Below, one piece after another: positions 1 through 7,097 of a stretch of 64,000 nt of DNA. The stretch lies in contig NZ_JBMNPX010000011.1 of the NCBI RefSeq assembly GCF_050943825.1, positions 1 to 64,000 on the forward strand. The letters run 5' to 3'. Every line of letters starts with the position of its first letter. Position 1 is the stretch's first letter. Under the pieces are notes generated by a model. It was not told where the DNA came from, searched no databases, and was given only the letters and a program-made list of their open reading frames with translations. The stretch comes from Pseudoflavonifractor sp050943825 (GTDB taxonomy: Bacteria; Bacillota; Clostridia; Oscillospirales; Oscillospiraceae). A program made the translations under genes and the position numbers.

Positions 1-403
1 CGCAAAGGCGCCGCCGCGCGAGCGCGAGCGAGCCGCGCCAAAGGCGCGTCCAAGCGTTTGCGCAGCAAACCTTGCCGCAGGGCGAATTCATTTCGCCCGA
101 GGAAGTGAAATCAAATGGGGTCCCCAATGGAGATTTGCTCCGTTGGGGTGCCTCCCTGGAGTTCATGGAGGGCAAGGAGCTGCCCGGCGTCGCCTGCCTG
201 CTGGACGCCTAATTATCCGCAAAGGCGCCGCCGCGCGAGCGCGAGCGAGCCGCGCCAAAGGCGCGTCCAAGCGTTTGCGCAGCAAACCTTGCCGCAGGGC
301 GAATTCATTTCGCCCGAGGAAGTGAAATCAAATGGGGTCCCCAACGGAGATTTGCTCCGTTGGGGTGCCTCCCTCGAGTTCATGGAGGGCAAGGAGCTGC
401 CCT
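1..403. repeat. 217-bp tandem intergenic repeat (family A), two copies
   Basis: Positions 1-217 are repeated almost perfectly from 218, and the second copy diverges at 403. Each unit holds a G+C-rich, dyad-rich stretch, an AGTGAAATC core (104-112 and 321-329), GGGGTCCCC (117-125 and 334-342), a terminal GGGGTGCC (145-152 and 362-369), and then codons matching the C-terminus of phosphoglycerate kinase. The same core reappears after gpmI at 3215-3371. Position 1 lies inside a unit, so the array probably extends to the left. No protein of recognisable family is encoded. Non-autonomous repeat is an inference. Confidence 0.85.
147..212 (+). pseudogene. pgk: 3'-terminal codons of phosphoglycerate kinase (tail copy)
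   Basis: The 21 codons ending at the TAA at 210-212 read GASLEFMEGKELPGVACLLD plus a final Ala, the typical end of bacterial phosphoglycerate kinase. Upstream the frame runs into the family A repeat and not into Pgk sequence. This is therefore a detached tail copy, or the end of a pgk gene interrupted by the repeat. A full pgk is expected left of the window, in the usual order pgk-tpiA-gpmI-eno. Confidence 0.75.
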
Positions 404-538
404 TTCGGGGTCCCCGCCGAAGCCCAGCGAAGCGGGTTCGGTGGGGAGAGGAGGAGCAGCGGAGTGATTGAGCTTTCGCCCCAGGGCGGAAGCGAGAGAT
501 ACAGAGCTTGCTCCGACGGGGCCTGCCTGCTGGACGCC
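364..538 (+). pseudogene. pgk: second pgk tail copy, interrupted by a repeat
   Basis: The second tandem unit repeats the pgk tail from 364 to 402 and then breaks. About 118 bp of other repeat sequence (403-520, with another GGGGTCCCC at 407-415) follows. The last six tail codons, for ACLLDA, then resume at 521-538, but the stop codon has become CAA. This reads as a nested insertion of a second repeat into an existing tail copy. It is not expected to make protein. Confidence 0.65.
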
Positions 539-664
539 CAAGACTCCGGATTGTATTCCCGGTACCAGCTGATTCAGAAAGCTCGATTTCCGCAGGGCGC
601 GACGACTCCGGCGCGCCGCCTGGGGAAGGCTTCACTTGATATATAATGAAAGGATTGAACTGCA

Positions 665-1441
665 ATGAACCGCCGCTACCGCAAGACTATCATCGCCGGA
701 AACTGGAAGATGAACAAGACCCTGACTGAGACCAAGGCTTTTGCTGAGGAGATCAAGACCATGCTGGGCAAGCCCAAGGGCTGCGACGTTGTCCTCTGCG
801 TGCCCTATGTGAACATTCAGGCCGCTGTGCGTCTGTTCAAGGACAGCCGCATCGCCATCGGCGCTGAGAACTGCCACTATGAGTCCCACGGCGCCTACAC
901 CGGCGAGGTCTCCGCTGAGATGCTCAAGGACCTGGGCGTGAAGTACGTCATCATCGGCCACTCCGAGCGCCGCCAGTACTACAATGAGACCGACTTCACC
1001 GTCAACAAGAAGGTCCATGCCGCCCTGGAGGCCGGCCTGCACCCCATCGTCTGCGTGGGCGAGAGCCTGGAGCAGCGTGAGCTGGGCGTCACCATGGAGC
1101 TCATCGCCTACCAGGTGAAGGCCGCTCTGGCCGGCGTGCCCGCCGACAAGATGCGCCACGTTGTCATTGCCTACGAGCCCATCTGGGCCATCGGCACCGG
1201 CAAGACCGCTACCGCCGAGCAGGCTGCCGAGGTCTGCGAGAGCATCCGTGTGGTCATCCGCAAGCTGTACGGCGCCCGTGTTGCCCGCGCCGTGACCATC
1301 CAGTACGGCGGCTCCATGAACGCCAAGAATGCCGCTGAGCTGCTGGCTCAGCCCGACATCGACGGCGGCCTCATCGGCGGCGCCTCCCTGAAGCCCGCTG
1401 ACTTCACCAGCATCATCAACGACGCCAACAATCAGGAGTAA
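665..1441 (+). CDS. tpiA: Triosephosphate isomerase
   Basis: Cytoplasmic glycolytic enzyme interconverting dihydroxyacetone phosphate and glyceraldehyde 3-phosphate. The 258-residue length is normal for the family. The catalytic set is visible: NWKMNK with Lys15, the electrophilic His99 in IIGHSERR, the base Glu171 in AYEPIWAIGTG, and the C-terminal phosphate-binding YGGSM and GGLIGGASL loops. The ATG is preceded by a GAAAGGA ribosome site. It is followed by gpmI and eno on the same strand, as in the usual Firmicutes lower-glycolysis cluster. Its gaps on both sides are filled by repeat elements and not by regulatory sequence I can recognise. Confidence 0.98.
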   Translation: MNRRYRKTIIAGNWKMNKTLTETKAFAEEIKTMLGKPKGCDVVLCVPYVNIQAAVRLFKDSRIAIGAENCHYESHGAYTGEVSAEMLKDLGVKYVIIGHSERRQYYNETDFTVNKKVHAALEAGLHPIVCVGESLEQRELGVTMELIAYQVKAALAGVPADKMRHVVIAYEPIWAIGTGKTATAEQAAEVCESIRVVIRKLYGARVARAVTIQYGGSMNAKNAAELLAQPDIDGGLIGGASLKPADFTSIINDANNQE

Positions 1442-1625
1442 GAGGAAGCGCTGAGCACCCGAGAGCAGGCGGGTAGGACCCGGAGCGGAGCAAACGGACC
1501 GCAGGCCCTGAAGGGGCGGAGGCCGGCTTGCGCAGTCGAAGGGGCCTAGACGCCGTTGCGGAGGGTGCGAGGCGTGACAGGAAGCGCTGAGCCCCCGACA
1601 GGCAAAGCGTGACAAGAAGGAGCGG
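1442..1625. repeat. Family B intergenic repeat after tpiA
   Basis: A repeat beginning with GGAAGCGCTGAGC three bases after the tpiA stop and ending in GAGGGTGCGAGGCGTGACAG, followed by a second short unit with the same ends (GGAAGCGCTGAG to GCGTGACAA). The same two-part structure occurs at 38446-38625, and a diverged copy at 4827-4960. All three sit directly behind a stop codon. The remainder up to gpmI (1626-1693) holds a G+C-rich dyad at about 1628-1660 and the gpmI ribosome site. Confidence 0.8.
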
Positions 1626-1693
1626 AGTGCGGCGGACCCACAGGGTTCCGCCGCCTGCCGCCCCAATCTTACCTGAAGGAACTGAGGTTATTT

Positions 1694-3214
1694 ATGAGTA
1701 AAACACCCACTACTCTTATCATTATGGATGGCTACGGTCTCCGCAGCGAGACCGAGGGCAACGCCATTGCCAACGCCCGCAAGCCTGTGCTGGACAAGCT
1801 GTTTGCCGAGAACCCGGTGAGCAAGCTGTCCGCCTCCGGCCTGGACGTGGGTCTGCCCGAGGGTCAGATGGGCAACTCCGAGGTGGGTCACACCAACATC
1901 GGCGCCGGCCGGGTGGTGTTCCAGGACCTGCCCCGCATCTCCAAGTCCATCAAGGACGGCGACTTCTTCCAGAACCCCGAGTATCTGCGGGCCATGGAGA
2001 ACGCCAAGCAGGAGGGCCACGCCCTCCACGTGATGGGCCTGCTGTCCGACGGCGGCGTCCACAGCCACATCACCCACATCTTTGCGCTGCTGGACATGGC
2101 CAAGCAGCAGGGCGTGAAGGACGTCTATGTCCACGCCTTCCTGGACGGCCGTGACGTGCCCCCCGCCTCCGGCAAGGGCTACGTGGAGCAGCTGGCTGAG
2201 AAGTGCGCCCAGGTGGGCAACGCCCACATCGGCGTCATCTCCGGCCGCTTCTACGCCATGGACCGTGATAAGCGCTGGGAGCGTCTGGTCAAGGCCTACG
2301 ACGCTCTGGTGCTGGGCGAGGCTCCCTTTGAGGCCGACCCCGTGGCCGCCGTGCAGAAGTCCTATGACGCCGGCGTCACCGACGAGTTCGTGGAGCCCGT
2401 CATCTGCTGCAAGGACGCGGTCATCAAGTCCGGCGACAGCGTGGTGTTCATGAACTTCCGTCCCGACCGGGCCCGCGAGATCACCCGCAGCCTGGTGGAC
2501 CCCGAGTTCGACGGCTTCGAGCGGAAGAAGGGCTTCTTCCCCCTGACCTATGTCTGCACCACCGAGTATGACGCCACCATGCCCAATGTGACGGTGGCTT
2601 TCCCCCATCACGAGCTGAAGAACATCTTTGGCGAGTATATCTCCCGCCTGGGCCTGACCCAGCTCCGTATCGCCGAGACCGAGAAGTACGCCCATGTGAC
2701 CTTCTTCTTCAACGGCGGCGCCGAGCAGGTGTTCCCCGGCGAGGACCGCTGCCTCATCCCCTCCCCCAAGGTGCCTACCTACGACCTCAAGCCCGACATG
2801 AGCGCCCGTGAGGTCACCGACGAGGCGGTGAAGCGCATCGAGAGCGGCAACTACGACGTGGTTATCCTCAACTTCGCCAACTGCGACATGGTGGGCCACA
2901 CCGGTGTGTATGAGGCTGCCCGTCTGGCCGTTGAGACCGTGGACGAGTGCGTGGGCCGTGTTGTGGAGGCCACCCGCAAGATGGGCGGCGTGGCGCTGAT
3001 CACCGCCGACCACGGCAACGCCGACCGGATGCTGGACGATGACGGCACCACCGCCTACACCGCCCACACCACCAGCCTGGTGCCCTTCTGCATCGTGGGC
3101 GCCAACGTGAAGCTGCGTGACGGCCGCCTGGCCGATATCGCCCCCACCATGCTGGACCTGATGGGCCTGGAAAAGCCCGCTGAGATGGACGGCAATACCC
3201 TGATCGAGGCCTAA
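1694..3214 (+). CDS. gpmI: 2,3-bisphosphoglycerate-independent phosphoglycerate mutase
   Basis: Converts 3-phosphoglycerate to 2-phosphoglycerate through a phosphoserine intermediate and needs two metal ions, usually Mn. The 506 residues match the iPGM family. The alkaline-phosphatase-type metal site shows Asp12 in IIMDGYG and the nucleophile Ser62 in QMGNSEVGH. Later metal ligands lie in NCDMVGHTG and TADHGNAD. AAGGA upstream of the ATG is the ribosome site. It lies between tpiA and eno. Its last 16 codons are duplicated about 200 bp downstream behind a repeat element. Confidence 0.98.
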   Translation: MSKTPTTLIIMDGYGLRSETEGNAIANARKPVLDKLFAENPVSKLSASGLDVGLPEGQMGNSEVGHTNIGAGRVVFQDLPRISKSIKDGDFFQNPEYLRAMENAKQEGHALHVMGLLSDGGVHSHITHIFALLDMAKQQGVKDVYVHAFLDGRDVPPASGKGYVEQLAEKCAQVGNAHIGVISGRFYAMDRDKRWERLVKAYDALVLGEAPFEADPVAAVQKSYDAGVTDEFVEPVICCKDAVIKSGDSVVFMNFRPDRAREITRSLVDPEFDGFERKKGFFPLTYVCTTEYDATMPNVTVAFPHHELKNIFGEYISRLGLTQLRIAETEKYAHVTFFFNGGAEQVFPGEDRCLIPSPKVPTYDLKPDMSAREVTDEAVKRIESGNYDVVILNFANCDMVGHTGVYEAARLAVETVDECVGRVVEATRKMGGVALITADHGNADRMLDDDGTTAYTAHTTSLVPFCIVGANVKLRDGRLADIAPTMLDLMGLEKPAEMDGNTLIEA

Positions 3215-3371
3215 AAGGGCTTTTCAAGGGCCATCCCGCCGCAAGGCGGATCGGCGCCTGCGCCGTTCAAGCGTTTTGCGCGGAGCGGAAAACCTTGGCG
3301 CTGACCGGATTCATTCCGGGCAGCGTGAAGTGAAATCCGGGGTCCCCGGGCGGCAAAGCCGGCTGGGGTGC
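3215..3371. repeat. Family A repeat after gpmI
   Basis: Begins at the gpmI stop codon. It shares with the repeats at 1-403 the CAAGCGTTT / AAACCTTG segments, AGTGAAATC (3329-3337), GGGGTCCCC (3339-3347) and the terminal GGGGTGCC (3365-3372). Overall identity to the first copies is only partial, so it is a related but older or different member. A second copy of the gpmI tail follows directly. Confidence 0.75.
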
Positions 3372-3419
3372 CTGGAAAAGCCCGCCGAGATGGACGGCAA
3401 CACCCTGATCGAGGCGTAA
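3372..3419 (+). pseudogene. gpmI: Duplicated 3' tail of gpmI
   Basis: Sixteen codons including the stop repeat the end of gpmI at 3167-3214 and encode the same residues, LEKPAEMDGNTLIEA. The copies differ at three bases, all in third codon positions and all silent (GCT/GCC, AAT/AAC, GCC/GCG). The copy has no start codon and no upstream gene body, since it follows the repeat. Positions 3420-3510 then hold two small dyads (3441-3458 and about 3471-3499) before eno. Confidence 0.85.
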
Positions 3420-3524
3420 GCAGCACATCATTGTATGTTCGGGCGGTTCCTGCCGCCCTGACAGATAGAAGGCACGGCGGAAATACCGGAAGCCGTGTCC
3501 CTAAAATGAAAGGAGTTTTTGAAC

Positions 3525-4826
3525 ATGAAGCAGATTATCGAGATCGTTGATGTTCTGGGCCGTGAGATTCTGGACAGCCGCGGCAATCCCACCGTTGAGG
3601 TTGAGGTCTACCTGGAGGACGGCACTGTTGGCCGTGCCGCCGTTCCCTCCGGCGCTTCCACCGGTATCTACGAGGCCTGCGAGCTCCGCGACGGCGACAA
3701 GAGCCGTTACCTGGGCAAGGGCGTCCTCACCGCTGTGAAGAACGTCAACACCGAGATCGCTGAGTGCCTGGTGGGCATGAACGTCCTGGATCAGGTGGCC
3801 ATCGATAAGGCCATGATCGCTCTGGACGGCACCCCCAACAAGACCAAGCTGGGCGCCAACGCCATCCTGGGCGCCTCCCTGGCCTGCGCCAAGGCCGCTG
3901 CCGAGAGCCTGGGCACCAGCCTGTACAACTACATCGGCGGCGTCAACGCCAAGACCCTGCCCGTTCCCATGATGAACATCCTCAACGGCGGCGCTCACGC
4001 CACCAACAACGTTGAGATCCAGGAGTTCATGATCATGCCCGTGGGCGCCTGCTGCTTCCGCGAGGCTCTGCGTATGTGCGCCGAGGTCTTCCATCAGCTG
4101 AAGAAGACCCTGAAGGAGAACGGCACTCCCGCCGCCGGCGTGGGTGACGAGGGCGGCTACGCTCCCAACCTGAAGAAGGACGAGGACGCTCTGAAGGTCA
4201 TCGTGAAGGCCATCGAGGAGGCCGGCTTCAAGCCCGGCGAGGACTTCATGATCGCCATCGACGCCGCTTCTTCCGAGTGGTGGGATGAGGAGCAGAAGTG
4301 CTACATCCAGCCCAAGTCCGGCAAGAAGATGACCCAGCAGCAGCTGGTGAACATGTGGAAGAAGTTCGCCGACACCTACCCCATCATCTCCCTCGAGGAC
4401 GGCATGGCCGAGACCGACTGGGAAGGCTGGGCTATGCTGACCAAGGCCATTGGCGACCGCGTCCAGCTGGTGGGCGACGACCTGTTCGTCACCAACGTGG
4501 AGCGTCTGGCCACCGGTATTGAGAAGGGCGTTGCCAACGCCATCCTCATCAAGGTCAACCAGATCGGCACCCTGACCGAGACTCTGGACGCCATCCAGAT
4601 GGCCAACCGCGCCGGCTACACCGCCATCGTGTCTCACCGCTCTGGCGAGACCGAGGACGCCACCATTGCCGACATCGCCGTGGCCCTCAACGCCGGCCAG
4701 ATCAAGACCGGTGCTCCCAGCCGTACCGACCGTGTGGCCAAGTACAACCAGCTGCTCCGCATTGAGGAGGAGCTGGGCGACGTGGCTCAGTACCTGGGCA
4801 AGGACGCCTTCTTCAACCTGAAGTAA
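3525..4826 (+). CDS. eno: Enolase
   Basis: Converts 2-phosphoglycerate to phosphoenolpyruvate with Mg in the cytoplasm. It is 433 residues long, the usual size. The N-terminal SGASTG loop, the metal-ligand strands (IAIDAAS, ISLEDGM, LVGDDLFVTN), the catalytic Lys in LIKVNQIGT, and the C-terminal SHRSGETED are all present. I place the start at the ATG at 3525, nine bases after AAAGGAG. A TTG six bases earlier lies too close to the ribosome site. It is the last gene of the glycolytic cluster, followed by a repeat and a strong terminator. Confidence 0.97.
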   Translation: MKQIIEIVDVLGREILDSRGNPTVEVEVYLEDGTVGRAAVPSGASTGIYEACELRDGDKSRYLGKGVLTAVKNVNTEIAECLVGMNVLDQVAIDKAMIALDGTPNKTKLGANAILGASLACAKAAAESLGTSLYNYIGGVNAKTLPVPMMNILNGGAHATNNVEIQEFMIMPVGACCFREALRMCAEVFHQLKKTLKENGTPAAGVGDEGGYAPNLKKDEDALKVIVKAIEEAGFKPGEDFMIAIDAASSEWWDEEQKCYIQPKSGKKMTQQQLVNMWKKFADTYPIISLEDGMAETDWEGWAMLTKAIGDRVQLVGDDLFVTNVERLATGIEKGVANAILIKVNQIGTLTETLDAIQMANRAGYTAIVSHRSGETEDATIADIAVALNAGQIKTGAPSRTDRVAKYNQLLRIEEELGDVAQYLGKDAFFNLK

Positions 4827-4960
4827 GGAGAAGCGCTGAGACGTCGTGAGCAGAGCGGATGGACCAGAGCGAGGGTGAGAAACCGAAGGGCCGCGAAGTG
4901 GACCTGTTTCAAGCCCGAGCCGGAGGGAAGCCGCTCGTCGCGAACCGGCGAAGCGTGACA
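4827..4960. repeat. Family B-like repeat after eno
   Basis: Starts with GGAGAAGCGCTGAG directly after the eno stop and ends in GGCGAAGCGTGACAAC, the same ends as the repeats after tpiA and after the DUF1385 gene. The interior is diverged. No gene is seen in it. Confidence 0.6.
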
Positions 4961-4973
4961 ACACAGAACCAAA

Positions 4974-5008
4974 CGGGGCCGCTGCCAAATGGCAGCGGCC
5001 CCGTTTTA
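4974..5008 (+). terminator. Rho-independent terminator of the glycolytic cluster
   Basis: A perfect G+C-rich hairpin at 4974-5003 with a 3-4 base loop is followed by a TTTTAT tract. It lies 150 bp after eno, beyond the repeat. Confidence 0.85.
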
Positions 5009-5021
5009 TATGCCGCCCAGC

Positions 5022-5169
5022 CCCAGCCCCTGCCCCATCTCAGATGGGGCAGGGGCTGGGCCGTGAATAAAAAGCAGAATAAAAAAGAGGAATCCCGCGC
5101 AAGTCCGGCAAAGCGGAATGTGTGGGGAAGAAGCGCGAAGAAAGAGGCCGCTGCCATTTGGCAGCGGCC
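5022..5169. repeat. Long inverted repeat and mirrored terminator-like hairpin
   Basis: Positions 5022-5040 and 5042-5060 form a perfect 19-bp inverted repeat around a single base. At 5146-5169 lies a 24-base hairpin that is the exact reverse complement of the hairpin core at 4977-5000, also followed by a short T-containing tract. Positions 5061-5145 contain nothing I recognise. The stretch may hold terminators for both directions. Confidence 0.7.
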
Positions 5170-5248
5170 AAGTATTTTATAGAGAGCCTCCGGCGCTCTG
5201 TTGTGTTCCCAGAGTGGGGTGAGCCAAGACAGATGCAGGGTTATCTGT

Positions 5249-6463
5249 TCAGGAGGTATAGAAAAAGTTCGGCATCTTGCTCAGGGAATAGTCTCGTCGT
5301 TGCCAAGATAACAGTCTGTATATAAAACAAATAGCTTCTTGACAAGTCAGTAATTTATCAGGTTTCGCACAAACCGTTTCTGAATAAACCGTACCAACTC
5401 CCTTTAATATTCCGAGCATATGAAGCTGCTCAGCTGCGTCATGCTCCTCAATTGATGAAAACTCGTCTGGATAAAAGACACTGTGCATCTCTGCATCCTC
5501 TACAAGTAGTTCAGGATACTGATACTGTATTAGATGGTCTATGATAAGAAAGGCTTCTCCGCGTGAAAGATAATCGGAATCCTGAAATCTGAACATATTA
5601 ATGAGTTCTATCAATAAGGATTGAGGCAAATTTTCATTCTGGATCCGTTGATAGGCGTTATCTAACAATTCAAGAAAGAATAGTTTTGTAATATCGCCTT
5701 GATATGAAATATCTTGACTATACAGAAGTCCTTCCTGGAGGGCCATCTCAACTTCTATGGCAGCCCATGCGTCAGCGTCAAGAGCCTCCATTTGAATTTT
5801 CCCAACATAAAGCCTACTATCCTCTGCAGACCACTCTGATTGATAACCAAAGCATTTCAGTAATAGTTCGACTGCATCACTATTGAAATATATTATATTT
5901 TCAATTACATATGCATAGGTAAAATACGGATAAGCATATTCCGCAAACGGATCATTTTGCCCTGGTAACAGAGAACAATCATCGGAGAGCAGAATTTCCT
6001 CCAGCGCGAGCGAATATAAGCCAACGCCATTGTAGTAAGGCCGGCTCAGGAAAATAGAGGCGTAGTATTTGCCATTGTCCAACGGCGTCTGGGATACTTC
6101 ATAAGGGACTTTACGCTGATCTATCCCTAAAGGCGCTAGTGTCAGAACATACTCATTGCCTTTGAAACAGAATGTGTTCTCCGTTTGAGGAGAGAAGGAT
6201 TCAAATTCACAGCCAATGCTTTTCAATAAAATACCGATGGGTATGAGCGTTTCTATATCGCTACCCTGAGTGAGGATATGAGGGGTATTTGAAATTGCTT
6301 TCCCTTCCAAATAAATATAGCCAGTTGCTGTTCCTGCTGACTGATTGATGCTGTTTTCAGGCAGAGCGCTGGCACAGACCCATGGAACAGTTGACAGGAG
6401 CATCGCAAATGAAACAGATGCGATGATAGCTCTGCAGAGGAGTTTTGAAAATTTCTTTGTCAT
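5249..6463 (-). CDS. Secreted protein with stalk-like and SLH-like regions
   Basis: The 404-residue product starts with a signal peptide (Lys-rich start, hydrophobic segment to about residue 30, a likely cut after CASA). Residues of about 45-130 resemble a copper-amine-oxidase N-terminal-like stalk domain, and about 310-395 resemble S-layer homology repeats (a DYLSRGEAFLIIDHL segment, then LHMLGILKGVGT followed by LTCQEAICFIYRLL). It is probably exported and held on the cell wall; the function is unknown. The ATG has a good AAAGGAG site. Codon use is much more AT-rich than in neighbouring genes, which suggests recent acquisition. No cell-wall hydrolase domain is seen. Confidence 0.7.
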   Translation of the reverse strand: MTKKFSKLLCRAIIASVSFAMLLSTVPWVCASALPENSINQSAGTATGYIYLEGKAISNTPHILTQGSDIETLIPIGILLKSIGCEFESFSPQTENTFCFKGNEYVLTLAPLGIDQRKVPYEVSQTPLDNGKYYASIFLSRPYYNGVGLYSLALEEILLSDDCSLLPGQNDPFAEYAYPYFTYAYVIENIIYFNSDAVELLLKCFGYQSEWSAEDSRLYVGKIQMEALDADAWAAIEVEMALQEGLLYSQDISYQGDITKLFFLELLDNAYQRIQNENLPQSLLIELINMFRFQDSDYLSRGEAFLIIDHLIQYQYPELLVEDAEMHSVFYPDEFSSIEEHDAAEQLHMLGILKGVGTVYSETVCAKPDKLLTCQEAICFIYRLLSWQRRDYSLSKMPNFFYTS

Positions 6464-6559
6464 ATTTCCTCTCCTTTGTGAGCTTAGGCGGCCTTGTGTG
6501 CCTTCTTAATACTGGGAAAGACACACAAAACGCCCCAAAACTCTATTTTTCAGGCAAAC

Positions 6560-6820
6560 TCATTCTGTGTCCTCTACTACAGTCCATCCAAACATAGCCT
6601 TGAAGTCACGAAAGCAATCGGGACAAATCCAATAGTAGCCGTCCTCTGTTGCGTAACCCTCATGCAGCGTTCCATCAATGGCAGAAAATTTCTCCCAACA
6701 AAAAATACAATGCTTATGATCCCATTTGCTGGAACGCGCATTCCATTTTCTATGGTATAAAGTTTTCCCGGACAAATAATCTCCTTGCCAAGTCAACCTC
6801 CAATCAGTTTTATCAATCAT
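6560..6820 (-). CDS. Small cysteine-containing protein of unknown function
   Basis: An 86-residue soluble protein. It has HCIFCWEKF near residue 38 and WICPDCFRDF near residue 68, two CxxC pairs that could form a treble-clef or zinc-ribbon-like metal site. The remainder is rich in Trp and Tyr. A GGAGAGG site precedes the ATG. It is as AT-rich as the neighbouring SLH-like gene and lies behind it on the same strand, about 100 bp upstream in transcription order. I do not recognise the family, and metal binding is an inference from the cysteines. Confidence 0.65.
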   Translation of the reverse strand: MIDKTDWRLTWQGDYLSGKTLYHRKWNARSSKWDHKHCIFCWEKFSAIDGTLHEGYATEDGYYWICPDCFRDFKAMFGWTVVEDTE

Positions 6821-7060
6821 ATCGTCCTCTCCTGTTCCAGCTATTTGATCTTAATCTTATCACGATTCCGCAAACATGAAAATGAGGAAAATTAATTTTC
6901 TATCTTTTGGATATACGTCACAGACGGTCAAAAAATATGACATTGGGACACAACGGCTCGAAATCCGGAGTGCGTACCAATGCTGGAACATACCGCAGAT
7001 AATGGTACTTTAAATTTAAGTTTTATAACTGGGAATACAACATCAAAGCAAAAATAAAAA
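6821..7060. other. AT-rich gap with no recognised feature
   Basis: About 240 bp of AT-rich sequence between the small cysteine protein and the terminator before the AI-2E transporter. I see no coding frame with a family signature, no repeat copy and no clear RNA structure. It probably carries the promoter of the minus-strand gene at 6820. Confidence 0.5.
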
Positions 7061-7093
7061 AGAATCCGCACACGCGCAGCGTGTGCGGATTCT
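7061..7093. terminator. Terminator hairpin (bidirectional form)
   Basis: A 15-bp perfect stem with a 3-base loop, flanked by A-rich sequence on the left and TTTT on the right. It ends the minus-strand AI-2E transporter transcript. Confidence 0.85.
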
Positions 7094-7097
7094 TTTA

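Noticed and set aside
1..403. CRISPR or satellite-like array at the left edge.
   Set aside because: The units are 217 bp, only two are seen, and they contain gene-tail codons. There are no short repeats with unique spacers.
115..665. Open frames on both strands across the tandem repeats before tpiA.
   Set aside because: They are built from duplicated repeat sequence, have no ribosome site or family similarity, and change frame between copies.
3441..3499. Two small dyads ahead of eno as a terminator or attenuator.
   Set aside because: Neither is followed by a run of T, and they lie between cluster genes expected to be co-expressed. The signal is too weak to call.
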